DNA of 64,000 bases, from contig CP073042.1 in the NCBI GenBank assembly GCA_018114805.1, positions 2,294,001 to 2,358,000 of the forward strand, written 5' to 3'. The position numbers and the translations under genes are program-made. Under the pieces are notes generated by a model. The model had not been told where the DNA came from. It ran no database searches and was given only the letters and a program-made list of their open reading frames with translations. This document shows positions 9,197 to 18,858 of the stretch, in pieces. Numbering within the stretch: the stretch's first letter is position 1; each line of letters starts with the position of its first letter. Source of the DNA: Candidatus Streptomyces philanthi. Lineage in GTDB: Bacteria; Actinomycetota; Actinomycetes; Streptomycetales; Streptomycetaceae.

Positions 9197-10824
9197 GCGA
9201 CGGCCTCCGCGGACGGGCCGTCGGCCTGCGGCCAGCCGGCCGGCGCCGCGGCGCGCTTGGCGGACGCGGTGGACGTGGCAGACGCCGCTGGCCTGCCCGT
9301 CGGCGCGCCCCCGGCGTGCCCGGCGCCGGCGCCCGCCGGCGCGGAGACGCTCGCTCGGTGCGGGGCGCGCAGCACCTCGTACTCAGCGAGGTCGACCTCG
9401 CGGGTGGCCCGGCGGAACTCGCTGGTGGTGCCGGGCCAGACGGTGGTGTTGCGACCGTTCGCGTCCAGGTACCAACTGTCGCAGCCGCCGACGTTCCACA
9501 CCGTGCGCTTCATCCGCTCCTGCACCCGGTGCGACCAGGCGTGCACGGCGGACGGGCGGGCGTCGAGCGCGGCCCGGCCGCCCAGGGTGTCGAGTTGGCG
9601 CAGGTAGTCGACCAGGTAGTTGAGCTGCGACTCGATCATCAGGATCATCGAGCTGTTGCCGAGGCCCGTGTTGGGGCCGATGATCGTCATGAAGTTGGGG
9701 AATCCGGCGGCCGTGCTGCCGCGCAGCCCCTCCATCCCCTCCTTCCACTCCTCGGCCAGCGTGGTGCCGGCGGCGCCCGTGACGCGCCGCGCGATGGGCA
9801 TGTCCGTGACGTGGAAGCCGGTGCCGAAGACGATCGCGTCGACCTCGGTCTCGCTCCCGTCGGCCGCGACCAGCGTGGAGCCGCGCACCTCGCTCAGGCC
9901 GGAGGCCACGACGTCCACGTGGGGCTTGGCGAGCGCCGGGTAGTAGCTGTTGGACAGCAGGATGCGCTTGCAGCCGATGCGGTAGTCGGGCGTGAGCTTG
10001 GCGCGCAGCGCGGGGTCCTTGACGGCCTTGCGCAGGTGCGACTTGGCCAACGCATCGACCAGGCCGAGCTGGTTGGGGCGCTTGGTGAAGGCGCTGACCT
10101 GCAACTCGCGTATGCCCCAGAGCAGTCCACGGCGCACCGCGCGCGTCGCGGGCACCCTGGTGTGCAGCCACTGCTCGACGCTGGTGATCTTCCGGTCGGC
10201 GCGCGGCAGCACCCACGGCGGGGTGCGCTGGAAGAGGGTGAGGCGCTCGACCGTGGGCTCGATGGCGGGCACGATCTGGATGGCGGAGGCGCCCGTACCG
10301 ATCATGGCGACGCGCTTGCCACGCAGGTCGTAGTCGTGGTCCCAGCGCGCCGAGTGGAAGACCCGGCCGGGGAAGGAGTCGAGGCCGGGGACGGCGGGGA
10401 TCTGCGGGTCGGAGAGCGGGCCGGTGGCGGAGACGAGGACGTCGGCGGTGTACGCGCCGCTGGCGGTGTCGATCTCCCAGTACAACTCGTCGCCGTTCCA
10501 CCTCGCGCGGCGCACCTCGGAGTTGAACCGCAGGTGCGGGCGGAGCCCGAAGGTGTCGGTGACCCGCTCCAGGTAGGCCCGAATGTGCGGCTGCCCGGAG
10601 AAGTTGCGCGGCCACTCGGAGTTGGGGGCGAAGGAGAAGGAGTACAGGTGCGAGGGCACGTCGCAGGCGCAGCCGGGGTAGCTGTTGTCGCGCCAGGTGC
10701 CGCCGACGGCGTCGGCCCGTTCCAGGATCACGAAGTCGGTGATGCCCTCGCGACGCAGCCGGACCGCCGCCCCGAGCCCACCGAAGCCGGTGCCGATCAC
10801 CGCCACCTGCACATGCTCAGCCAT
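9193..10824 (-). CDS. Flavin-containing monooxygenase, Baeyer-Villiger type
   Basis: A 543-residue class B flavoprotein monooxygenase. Residues about 10-15 hold the FAD Rossmann motif (GTGFGG). GGTWRDNSYPGCACDVPSH follows. The Baeyer-Villiger fingerprint FxGxxxHxxxW reads FPGRVFHSARW at about 160, followed by the NADPH motif GTGASA. An Ala/Gly/Pro-rich C-terminal tail of ~60 residues is unusual. The ATG at 10824 is preferred for its GGGAGG site seven bases upstream; an upstream ATG at 10857 lacks one. It is the first gene of the coupled operon and is divergent from a MerR regulator. The reaction expected is O2/NADPH-dependent oxygenation of a ketone. Confidence 0.88.
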   Translation of the reverse strand: MAEHVQVAVIGTGFGGLGAAVRLRREGITDFVILERADAVGGTWRDNSYPGCACDVPSHLYSFSFAPNSEWPRNFSGQPHIRAYLERVTDTFGLRPHLRFNSEVRRARWNGDELYWEIDTASGAYTADVLVSATGPLSDPQIPAVPGLDSFPGRVFHSARWDHDYDLRGKRVAMIGTGASAIQIVPAIEPTVERLTLFQRTPPWVLPRADRKITSVEQWLHTRVPATRAVRRGLLWGIRELQVSAFTKRPNQLGLVDALAKSHLRKAVKDPALRAKLTPDYRIGCKRILLSNSYYPALAKPHVDVVASGLSEVRGSTLVAADGSETEVDAIVFGTGFHVTDMPIARRVTGAAGTTLAEEWKEGMEGLRGSTAAGFPNFMTIIGPNTGLGNSSMILMIESQLNYLVDYLRQLDTLGGRAALDARPSAVHAWSHRVQERMKRTVWNVGGCDSWYLDANGRNTTVWPGTTSEFRRATREVDLAEYEVLRAPHRASVSAPAGAGAGHAGGAPTGRPAASATSTASAKRAAAPAGWPQADGPSAEAVA

Positions 10825-11058
10825 GCCGCCTCCCGAATCGAGGAACCGCGCCAGCAATCACTGGCACAGTTAGGAGGGTAAGGCAGGAACATACCGAGCG
10901 GTAGGGGTTGGGCGAGGGGAAGTTACCGACGGTCGCACCCCGCCGCCGTACGTCCGGGAACCATCCCGGAACCGCCGCGCGAGCCTCGCGAACCAGGCCG
11001 TGGCGCACGCCGGACGCCGAGCCCGCGCCACCGGGCCGGGTCGACATAGACTGCTCGG

Positions 11059-11886
11059 GTGGCGAAGACGACAGAGGCCGAGCAGGGGCGCGAGTACCGC
11101 ATGGCGGAGTTGGCCGAGGAGGCCGGCATCACCGTACGGACGCTGCGCTTCTACCGCGAGCGCAAGCTCATCCCGCCGCCCCGCCGCGAGGGCCGGATCG
11201 CCTGGTACACCGAACACCACCTGGCCAGGCTGCGCACCATCGCGGCGCTCCTGGAGCGGGGCCACACGCTGGGCGGCATAGCGGAGTTGCTGACCGCCTT
11301 CGAGAGCGGGCGCGACGTGGGCGAGGTGCTCGGCCTGGCGGCGGCCATCCCGGTGCCCTGGTCAGAGGAGACCCCGGTCAGGCTCACCCCGCAGGAGTTG
11401 GCCGACTACTTCACCGGCGAGGTCACCCCGGAGAACCTGGCCACCTCACTGGACCTCGGCTACCTGGCCGTGGACGGCGACGACCTCGTCCACGTCAGCC
11501 GCCGCCTGCTCGACGCCTCCCACGACCTGGTCCGCAGGGGCGTGCCGCTGGCCGAGGTGCTCGCCGCCGGGCGGGAGCTGCGGCAGCACATGGAGGCCGT
11601 CACGGAGAGCTTCACCGAACTCGTCCGCACCCATGTGCTGGCCGACGTCGTCGCCCGGGCCACCGCCGGCGAGGGCCTGACGCCGGACGAGGCGGCGCAC
11701 GTCACCAGGACGCTGGACAGCCTGCGGCAGAGGGCCAAGAGCATCGTCGACGCCGAACTCTCCCTGGCCATGGACCGCCGCGTCCGGGCCGAACTGGAGA
11801 AGTGGCTGGGCCCCGCCGACGCCAGGGCCGGGCGCCCCACGGCGCCGGCGGCCGTGGACGGCCCGCGGGCGAGCACGCGGGACTGA
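11059..11886 (+). CDS. MerR family transcriptional regulator
   Basis: A 275-residue regulator. The N-terminal MerR winged helix reads YRMAELAEEAGITVRTLRFYRERKL at about 13-37, followed by WYTEHHLARLRTIAALLERG. A long helical C-terminal region of ~180 residues with no metal-binding Cys suggests an organic ligand rather than a metal. It is divergent from the monooxygenase operon across ~230 bases and is the natural candidate to control it. GTG start at 11059. Confidence 0.85.
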   Translation: MAKTTEAEQGREYRMAELAEEAGITVRTLRFYRERKLIPPPRREGRIAWYTEHHLARLRTIAALLERGHTLGGIAELLTAFESGRDVGEVLGLAAAIPVPWSEETPVRLTPQELADYFTGEVTPENLATSLDLGYLAVDGDDLVHVSRRLLDASHDLVRRGVPLAEVLAAGRELRQHMEAVTESFTELVRTHVLADVVARATAGEGLTPDEAAHVTRTLDSLRQRAKSIVDAELSLAMDRRVRAELEKWLGPADARAGRPTAPAAVDGPRASTRD

Positions 11887-11947
11887 CCCCGAACGCGCCA
11901 CCGGGTCGCCCCGGCCCCGGCGGCCGGTTCCGTCGGCCGGCCCCGCG

Positions 11948-12790
11948 TTACGCAGCCGCGTAGGTGACCGTCACCGGCGCGTGGTCCGACCAGCGCAGGT
12001 CGTAGGAGGCCGCGCGCTCCACGACGGTCGAGGTGGCGCGCTCGGCGAGCCCCGAGGTCGCCACGTGGTAGTCGATGCGCCAGCCGCTGTCGTTGTCGAA
12101 CGCCTTCCCCCGGTAGCTCCACCAAGTGTACGGGCCCTCGACGTCCGGGTGCAGGCGCCGCACCACGTCCGTGTAACCGCCCTCGTCGAAGAGGCGGCCG
12201 AGCCAGTCGCACTCCTCGGGCAGGAAGCCGGCGCTCTTGCGGTTGGCCTTCCAGTTCTTCAGGTCGGCCTCGCGGTGCGCGATGTTCCAGTCGCCGCAGA
12301 CCAGCACCTCGCGCCCGGTGGCGGCGGCCCGCTCGCGCAGCTCCTTCAGGTAGGGCAGGAACTCGCCCATGAAGCGTTTCTTCTCCTCCTGCCGGGGCGT
12401 GCCGGCCTCGCCGGAGGGGAGGTAGAGGCTCGCGACGGTCAGCCTCGGCAGGTCGGCTTCCAAGTAGCGCCCACTGGCGTCGAACTCGGTGGAGCCGAAG
12501 CCGGTCTGGGTGCGCTCGGGGGGCTGGCGGGTGTAGAGCGAGACGCCGGCGCGGCCCTTGGCCGCCGCGGGGGCGTGCGCGACGTGCCACCCCTCGGGCT
12601 CGCGCACCTCGGCCGGCAACTGCTCCGGCTCGGCCCGCACCTCCTGGAGGCACACCACGTCCGCCTCGGTCGCCGCCAGCCAGGGCGTGAAGCCCTTCTT
12701 CGCGGCGGCCCGCAGACCGTTCACGTTCACCGTCGTGACCCTCGTGACCGCCGTCACCGTACGCACCACCCTTGTTCCCCGGTCGCTCAC
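11948..12790 (-). CDS. xthA: Exodeoxyribonuclease III
   Basis: AP endonuclease / 3'-5' exonuclease of the ExoIII (EEP) fold, for base-excision repair. Of 280 residues the core begins at TVNVNGLRAA (Asn of the active site), then LQEVRAE (metal Glu), the Tyr-containing LYLPSGE, GDWNIAH (Asp/Asn pair) and the terminal SDHAPV (catalytic Asp-His). The GTG start overlaps the stop of the upstream small gene (GTGA, 12787-12790), indicating translational coupling. A start ~17 codons downstream would suit the family length equally well. Confidence 0.9.
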   Translation of the reverse strand: MSDRGTRVVRTVTAVTRVTTVNVNGLRAAAKKGFTPWLAATEADVVCLQEVRAEPEQLPAEVREPEGWHVAHAPAAAKGRAGVSLYTRQPPERTQTGFGSTEFDASGRYLEADLPRLTVASLYLPSGEAGTPRQEEKKRFMGEFLPYLKELRERAAATGREVLVCGDWNIAHREADLKNWKANRKSAGFLPEECDWLGRLFDEGGYTDVVRRLHPDVEGPYTWWSYRGKAFDNDSGWRIDYHVATSGLAERATSTVVERAASYDLRWSDHAPVTVTYAAA

Positions 12791-13179
12791 CGAACCCCAG
12801 GCAGGCTACGCGCCACGCGCCGCACTCCGGAGCGCCGCCGCCCCTCCGGCGGAACGCTCGGTTCCGGGGGCGTGGCGGCGCGCTCCCGGTGCGCGGCGGC
12901 CCGGGGCAGGGTGATGCCCTCGGCCGCCGCGGTGACCTCGACGGCGCGGGCGGCCAGCGAGAGGCCGATCTCCTCCAGCGCGTAGACGGACTCGATCAGC
13001 AGAGTCTCGGCCGTCGCCGCCATCGCCTCGCCGCAACGGTTCTGCTCGGCCACGTCCTCCGGGCCATGCGCCTCGTCCATGCTCTCCAGCCGGGCCCGCA
13101 GCTCCTCGTGCCGCCGCTCCAGGTCATGGACGCGGCGCACCGCGCGCAGGATCTCCGCATCGGTCGGCGTAACGATCAT
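12787..13179 (-). CDS. Conserved hypothetical protein
   Basis: A 130-residue soluble, mostly helical protein I do not recognise. The N-terminal ~90 residues look like a coiled helical pair (DAEILRAVRRVHDLERRHEELRARL), and the last 40 are Arg/Pro-rich. The ATG at 13179 follows GAGAGGGAGC and is preferred over an ATG at 13206. It is coupled by overlap to exonuclease III, so the two are co-expressed. Confidence 0.65.
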   Translation of the reverse strand: MIVTPTDAEILRAVRRVHDLERRHEELRARLESMDEAHGPEDVAEQNRCGEAMAATAETLLIESVYALEEIGLSLAARAVEVTAAAEGITLPRAAAHRERAATPPEPSVPPEGRRRSGVRRVARSLPGVR

Positions 13180-13393
13180 GGTGCTCCCTCTCAGCGCGCT
13201 GGCCATTTACACCGTGAGGGAGGAGAAATCCGGGCACCACGCCCACATAAGTCCGCAAAAAGTGACCAACGTCTCACCCTGTCGGCCACAACCCAGCAGC
13301 CTTCGGCCCCGGCCGCGCGCCACGCCCGCCAACGACCACCGCGGGGTCCGTAAACCGGTGGCCCCGCATCGACGCGTCCGTACGATAACCAGA

Positions 13394-13873
13394 ATGCAGA
13401 TCGTGCCCGTGCCGTATGACCACCCCGATGTCGCGCACCTCAACGACCTGGTGCAGCAGGAGTACGTCGAGCGCTACGGCGAGCCCGACGACACCAAGCT
13501 CCAGGCCCACGAGTTCGAGCCGCCCCGCGGTTTGTACCTGCTCGCCTACGACGCGGACGGCAGCCCGATAGCCAGCGGCGGCTGGCGGTCGCAGGACCAG
13601 AGCAACGAGGGGTACGCGGACAGCGACGCGGAGCTGAAGCGGATGTACGTGGTGCCCGCGGCGCGCGGCCAGGGGCTGGCCCGCCGGATGCCCGCCGCCC
13701 TCGAAGCCGACGCCCGCGCGGCCGGCCGCACCCGCATGGTCCTGGAGTCCGGCACAGAGCAGCCGGAGGCGCTGACGCTGTACGCCTCGTGCGCGTACGT
13801 GCCGCACGAGCCGAAGTTCGGCCTGTACCGCTTCCACGACGAGAGCCGCTGCTTCGTCAAGCCGCTCGCCTAG
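13394..13873 (+). CDS. GNAT family N-acetyltransferase
   Basis: A 159-residue GNAT acetyltransferase. The acetyl-CoA pyrophosphate loop is RGQGLARRMPAAL at about residue 97, preceded by the strand LKRMYVVP. The C-terminal half (MVLESGTEQPEALTLYASCAYV) matches motif B, though the usual GY.. strand reads as CAYV. Single gene with its own upstream region of ~190 bases shared with the leftward small gene. The acceptor is unknown. Confidence 0.85.
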   Translation: MQIVPVPYDHPDVAHLNDLVQQEYVERYGEPDDTKLQAHEFEPPRGLYLLAYDADGSPIASGGWRSQDQSNEGYADSDAELKRMYVVPAARGQGLARRMPAALEADARAAGRTRMVLESGTEQPEALTLYASCAYVPHEPKFGLYRFHDESRCFVKPLA

Positions 13874-13961
13874 CCGACCGGGCCCCGGCCATCACCCGGC
13901 ACGGCCGCGCGCCCCGTACGGGCCGCGCGGCCCCATCCCCCTGACGAACGGCGCCCCGCCC

Positions 13962-14936
13962 ATGCAGCCCCTGTGCACGCCGCGCGCCCTGCGCCGACTC
14001 CTGGCCGGCGTCGGCCTGTCCGGACCGGCAGCGGAGCCACGCCGCGTCGACGAGGGCGGCGAGCACGCGTCCTGGTGGATCGGCGACGACCACGTGCTGC
14101 GGCTCGCCCTCGACCCGGCCGGCGCCGCCCGGCAGCGGCGCGAGAGCGCGCTGCGCGACCTGCTCCGCGACCACCTGGAGGTCGCCGTGCCGGCCAGCTT
14201 CGGACGCGGCGAGTGGGCGCCCAGGCTCACCTTCACCCTCGACACCCGGCTGCCCGGCACCAGCGCCGAGGTGCGCCCTCTCTCGCGGGCCGGCGAGGCG
14301 GACCTCGCCGCGCTGCTGGCCGGGCTGCGCGCCGTGGACCCGGCCGAGGCGGCGGCGCTCGGCCTCCCGTATCGGCCGCCCCGCCCGCTGGCGCAGCCGT
14401 GGCGCGCGGCCGTCGCGGTCGCCGAACGTCTGCTGAGCGACGGCGAGTTCACGCCAGACCAGTACGCCGCGCTCACCACGACCGCCGCCCCGGCCCCTCC
14501 CGCCGCACGTCCCCCGGCTCCACACCACTCGGTGCCGCCCACGCCGGCCGACCGAGACGGGCCCACGCCCGGCGTGGCGGACGCGACGACGGCGCCGGAG
14601 CCGGAGCCGGTCGTGTGCCTGGGCCACTTCGACCTCAAGGGCGAACACCTGCTGGTCAGCGACGGCGGGCGGGTCACCGGCGTGCTCGACTGGACCGACG
14701 CGGCCATCGGCGACCAGGCGGAGGACATCGCGGGCCTGACCATCGCCGTGGGCGCGCCGGCCGCCGCCCGCGCGGCCGAACGCGCCGGATACGACCCGGC
14801 GTCGCGCCGACGCGGCCTCCTGCTCGCGCGGTACGACACCCTGGTCCAGCTCGCCGACCGGCTGTACGGGGACGACGACAGCCCGTTGCCGTTGCTGCGC
14901 GCCCAGCGGGACCGGGCCTGGCGCGCGAGGCCGTAG
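13962..14936 (+). CDS. Aminoglycoside phosphotransferase-like (APH) kinase
   Basis: A 324-residue protein of the APH/choline kinase fold. The catalytic Brenner motif reads HFDLKGEHLLV (catalytic Asp) at about residue 223, with the metal-binding Asp in GVLDWTDAAIGD at about 244. A Pro/Ala-rich insertion of ~50 residues (about 170-220) sits just before the catalytic loop. It could phosphorylate a small molecule or aminoglycoside, but resistance cannot be deduced from the sequence. Start ATG at 13962. Confidence 0.8.
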   Translation: MQPLCTPRALRRLLAGVGLSGPAAEPRRVDEGGEHASWWIGDDHVLRLALDPAGAARQRRESALRDLLRDHLEVAVPASFGRGEWAPRLTFTLDTRLPGTSAEVRPLSRAGEADLAALLAGLRAVDPAEAAALGLPYRPPRPLAQPWRAAVAVAERLLSDGEFTPDQYAALTTTAAPAPPAARPPAPHHSVPPTPADRDGPTPGVADATTAPEPEPVVCLGHFDLKGEHLLVSDGGRVTGVLDWTDAAIGDQAEDIAGLTIAVGAPAAARAAERAGYDPASRRRGLLLARYDTLVQLADRLYGDDDSPLPLLRAQRDRAWRARP

Positions 14937-15085
14937 CCGCGTGCGGTCGTTGCCCCACTCGGCGTATCACCCCAGCTCCGAGGCGTCGCGAGCGAGATCC
15001 CAACTGCGTCGCCTCTCAAAGTAATCCGTAGACTCGTCGCACGCCGTGCACACCGTGGACGGCCAGCGACGAGGGAGCGAGCACG

Positions 15086-15901
15086 ATGGCCAAAAACGGT
15101 TACCCTGCGGACCGCATCAACACCCAAGAAGCGCACTCCGCGCGCGTGTACGACTACATCCTGGGCGGCAAGACCAACTACGTCGTCGACCAGCAGGCCA
15201 GCGACGCGATGTGTCAGGAATGGCCCGCCATGCCCGTACACATGCGGGAGAACCGGTTCTTCATGCACCGGGCCGCGCAGTACCTCGCCCGCGAGGAGGG
15301 CATCCGCCAGTTCCTCGACATCGGCACCGGCATCCCCACCGAGCCCAACCTGCACGAGGTCGTCCAGCGCACCGCCCCCGACGCGCGCGTCGTCTACGTC
15401 GGCAATGACCCGATCGTACTGACCCACGCTCAGGCGCTGCTGGTCAGCACGCCGGAGGGACGCACCGCCTACATCGACAGCGACATGCGCGACCCCGCCG
15501 CCATCCTGGCCTCCCCCGAGGTCGCCGACACCCTCGACCTCACGCGGCCGGTCGGCCTGATGATCATCGGCATCGTGCACTTCCTGCTCGACGAGGACGA
15601 CGCGATGGGCATCGTCCGCCGACTGCTCGACCCGCTCCCCTCCGGCAGCTTCCTGGCCATGACCATCGGCACGGCCGACTTCGCGCCGACCGAGGTGGGC
15701 CGCGTGGCCAGCGAGTACGAGAGCCGCGGCATGCCCATGCGGCTGCGTACCCGGGCCGAGGCCGAGGCGTTCTTCGACGGCCTCGACCTGGTGGAGCCGG
15801 GCGTCACCCAGGTGCACTACTGGAAGCCGGACGCGGACACCGACCCGAACATCGACGACCGGGACATCGCCATGTACGGCGGCGTCGCCCGCAAGAACTG
15901 A
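15086..15901 (+). CDS. SAM-dependent methyltransferase, DUF574 family
   Basis: A 271-residue member of the DUF574 (PF04672) methyltransferase family, which is greatly expanded in Streptomyces. The hallmark opening is HSARVYDYILGGKTNY (about 16-31), followed by the SAM loop FLDIGTGIPTEPN (about 82) and YVGNDPIVLTHAQALL. The start ATG has GAGGGAGCGAG upstream. In DUF574 proteins the position before DP is usually Asp; here it is Asn. Targets are unknown for most members. Confidence 0.87.
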   Translation: MAKNGYPADRINTQEAHSARVYDYILGGKTNYVVDQQASDAMCQEWPAMPVHMRENRFFMHRAAQYLAREEGIRQFLDIGTGIPTEPNLHEVVQRTAPDARVVYVGNDPIVLTHAQALLVSTPEGRTAYIDSDMRDPAAILASPEVADTLDLTRPVGLMIIGIVHFLLDEDDAMGIVRRLLDPLPSGSFLAMTIGTADFAPTEVGRVASEYESRGMPMRLRTRAEAEAFFDGLDLVEPGVTQVHYWKPDADTDPNIDDRDIAMYGGVARKN

Positions 15902-15954
15902 GCCCCACCCCGGGCCGACCGCCCGCTTCCGCCACCGCCACGCGCCTCGTCACG

Positions 15955-17008
15955 TCAGGCGGGGCGGCGGGCTGGCTGCCGTCCGCTCGGCCAGTCGCTG
16001 TAGAACTGGCGGGCCCACCTTCGGTACTTCGTGATCGGCCCGTCCCCCTGCGCCAACCTCGGGTGCTCCAGATAGGTGTTGTGCGCCCAGATGGGGAGGT
16101 CGCGGTTGGTCTCGAAGGTGCTGAACCACGCGAGCGGCCCCGGCACCAGGGCGGCCAGCGCGCGGGCGGTGCCGCGGTGGCGGACGCCCGCGAACCGTAC
16201 GGCGACGGCCGGCCGCAGCTCGATCCGCACCGGGTCCAACGGCACCACGCAGAACCACGCGCGCATCTCCATGCCGACGGCGGGCACGGTCGTCTCGGCG
16301 ATGAAGACGCCGAGCCCCTGCACCGTCGCGCGCATCACCGGCGCCGACGAGGAGAACAGCGGGTTCTTCTTGCCGCCCACCCGCGTGAGGCGGTACGCGG
16401 ACGTCATGCGCGGCCCGTCGAACCGGGGCTCCTCCACCATCCGCACCCCCAGCCGGTGGATGGGCGTGAAGTGCCCGGTGTCGATGACGTTCTCCATGAA
16501 GCCCTGCGGGTGCGCCACGATCGTGCGCACGACGCACCGGACCGGCCCGAACCCCTCGGCCGCCGGCGGCGCCGTCACCTCCCACGACGGGGGTTCGCCC
16601 CGGGCGTGCCACCACACGAAGACCAGCCCGGCGACCTACCGGCTCACCACCGCGCCCAACCGTGCCCTGGGCGGTGGCGTGCCGTACCCGGTCCGTACGC
16701 ACTCGCCCTCGGGGGCGAACGCGAAGTGGTGCAAGGGACAGACGAGTTCCTCCCCCTCCACCCGCCCGCCGTGGCCCAGGTGAGCCCCCAGGGTGCGGGC
16801 AGAACGGCCGCACGGCGCGCAGCCGCCCGCTCTGCGTGCGGTAGACCACCACGTCCTCGCCCATCAGCCGGCGGGTGAGCACGCGCCCGGGCCGCAGCTC
16901 AGCGCTGGAGGCGACCGCGAACCAGCCGTCGGGATAAGGCGGGGGCGCCGCCGGAGGCGGCACGGCGGGCAACCGCGGTCTGGACCGGTCCGGCTTCGGC
17001 AGGCTCAT
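15955..17008 (-). pseudogene. Rieske 2Fe-2S ring-hydroxylating oxygenase (frameshifted)
   Basis: A gene for a KshA-like Rieske non-heme iron oxygenase. The first part (from ATG 17008) begins MSLPKPDRSR and reaches the Rieske motif FCPH. An extra C in the following C run (near 16803) shifts the frame; read past it, the LGHGG and CPxHH parts of the motif are intact. The second part is in another frame: a TAG near 16637, then 220 residues with the mononuclear iron ligands NVIDTGHFTPIH. Two lesions, each one base, and otherwise well-preserved coding. It could be a sequencing artefact. Substrate probably a hydrophobic ring compound (family knowledge). Confidence 0.75.
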
Positions 17009-17305
17009 GGTGACCCCTCCAGCTCAGGTTCCACTCGGCTTCCGCGCCACGTCCGACAACCGGGGCCGGCCCCGCCGCGCGGGCTCACCTCAGCGTCACG
17101 CCGGCCCGCGCGCCACGGCGGCCCTTCGGGCGAGGCTCACCGGAAGACGTGAAACGGGAGCGCGGCGGGTTTAGCCGGGCACCGCGCGCAGAGGCGCGGC
17201 CAGACGGCGGGCGAGCCCCGCCGCGGCGGCCGCGAGCCGGCGCGCGCCCGCCAACGGGGCGGGTGCGAGACGTTCTCAGACGGCACCGAATGTCCCGCCT
17301 TTACG
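17009..17305. other. Intergenic region, no gene seen
   Basis: Divergent spacer between the Rieske gene and the marR gene. It contains only GC-rich sequence with no open frame of good coding character. It presumably holds both promoters; I could not identify the hexamers. Confidence 0.4.
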
Positions 17306-17779
17306 ATGGAAGCCGTGCACGACAAGCCGCCCGAGGGGCCCGCAGCCGCCGACCCGACCACCGACGACACGGCCCTGGGCACGCTCCTGGCCGCCGCCAG
17401 CCAACGCTGTCGCCAGGCGTTCAACAGCGGACTGCGCGCCGCCGGCATGGAGTCCCGCCACTTCGCCGTCCTGCGCGGCCTGGCCCAGCACGGGCCCGCC
17501 AGTCAGCGGGAGTTGATCGAACTGCTCGACGTGGACAAGTCGGCCATGGTCCGGATCATCGACGAGTTGGAGCGGCAGGGCTTGGCCGAGCGCCGCCGCG
17601 CCGTGCACGACCGCCGCGCGTACGCGGTCCGCCTCACCGCCGAGGGCGAACAACGCCTGGCGGCCGTCCAGGAGATCGCCGTCCCCATCGGCCGGGAACT
17701 CTTCGGCTGGCTCGCGCCGAGGGACCGGGAACGCCTGGTGACCACCCTCCGCAAACTCGCCGGCGAACCGGCCCGGTAG
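17306..17779 (+). CDS. MarR family transcriptional regulator
   Basis: A 157-residue MarR winged-helix regulator. It carries the recognition segment ASQRELIELLDVDKSAMVRIIDELE (about 70-95) and the wing RRAVHDRRAYAVRLTAEG. It is divergent from the broken Rieske oxygenase and may control it. The first ~20 residues are Pro/Asp-rich, and the start could be one or two codons lower. Convergent with the LysR gene. Confidence 0.85.
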   Translation: MEAVHDKPPEGPAAADPTTDDTALGTLLAAASQRCRQAFNSGLRAAGMESRHFAVLRGLAQHGPASQRELIELLDVDKSAMVRIIDELERQGLAERRRAVHDRRAYAVRLTAEGEQRLAAVQEIAVPIGRELFGWLAPRDRERLVTTLRKLAGEPAR

Positions 17780-17862
17780 CCCGCGCCGGCGTGCGCCGCC
17801 CCGCCCCGGGGGCCCTTCCGCCCCCCGGCGCCGGGGGCCTGGCCGGCGGCCGACTCCCGGCA

Positions 17863-18773
17863 TCACGGCTGGGTGTCCCGCGCCGGCGGAAACCGGTGCG
17901 TCAAGAAGGGCGTGCTGGTGATGAACGTACGGAACGCGCGGGCCGCCTCGGAAAGGTGGGCGTCCCGGTGCCAGACCAGGGACAGCACCCGGTGGCAGTC
18001 GGGCGCGTCGATGCGCACCCAGGTGACCGGGGCGCGTATCCCCTCCTGGCGCGAGATCGCGGGGACCAGCCCGATGCCGAGGCCCGCGCCGATCAACTCC
18101 CCGCTGGCCCCCGGCTCGTCGGCCTCACAGGAGATCTGCAGGTCAGCCCCTCCGCGGCGAAGAGCCGGTCGAGCAACGCCCGGGGCCAGTTGCCGGGCCG
18201 GCTGACCACGAACGACTCGTGCGCCAGGTCGGCGACCCGCACGCTGCGCCGGCCCGCCAGCCGGTGCCCGTACGGCACGGCCAGCAGCACCTCTTCCCTG
18301 GCCAGCTCGACGCACTCGAGGCCGGTCCCGGTCAGCGGCTGGGAGGCGAGGCAGAAATCTACCTCCCTGGCCCGCAGCCGACGCTCCATCTCCACCGCGT
18401 TGGACTGGTAGAGCCGCACGTCGGCGGCGGGGTGGGCGGCGCGGAAGCTGCCGAGCGCGCGGGCGAGGGTCAGCAGCGTCTCGGCGATCACGGTCACCCG
18501 GCCGAGCCCGCGCTCGCGGGCGTCGGCCACCGCGCGCCACGCGTCGTCGAGCTCGCTAAGCGCGCGCTCGACGTAGCGCAGGAACAGCGCCCCGTACTGG
18601 TTGAGCCGGATGCGGCGGCCCTGCCGGTCGAAGAGGTCGGTGCCCAGCTCGGCTTCGAGGCGGGCGATAGTGCGGCTCACCGAGGACTGCGCGACGTGCA
18701 GTTCCTCCGCGGCCCGACTGATGTGCTCGAAGCGGGCCACGGCCCGGAAGTAGCGCAGTTGCAGCAGGTCCAT
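17863..18773 (-). pseudogene. LysR family regulator (one-base frameshift)
   Basis: LysR-type regulator. The ATG at 18773 follows GGGGGAGCG. The HTH is MDLLQLRYFRAVARFEHISR with AAEELHVAQSSVSRTIARLE, followed by a substrate-binding domain. The frame breaks at about 18140, where GGGGCTGACCTG appears to lack one G. The remainder (DLQISCEADEP to the stop at 17863) continues in the next frame with good LysR C-terminal similarity (GLGIGLVPAI). One missing base would restore a ~303-residue protein, so a sequencing error is likely. The regulated gene is not obvious. Confidence 0.78.
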
Positions 18774-18858
18774 CGCTCCCCCACCCATGCCGTCGTGATC
18801 ATCACGACACGCCGGACGAGCCGCCCGCGCGGGCGCCGGCCACCCGGCCGACCCCCCG

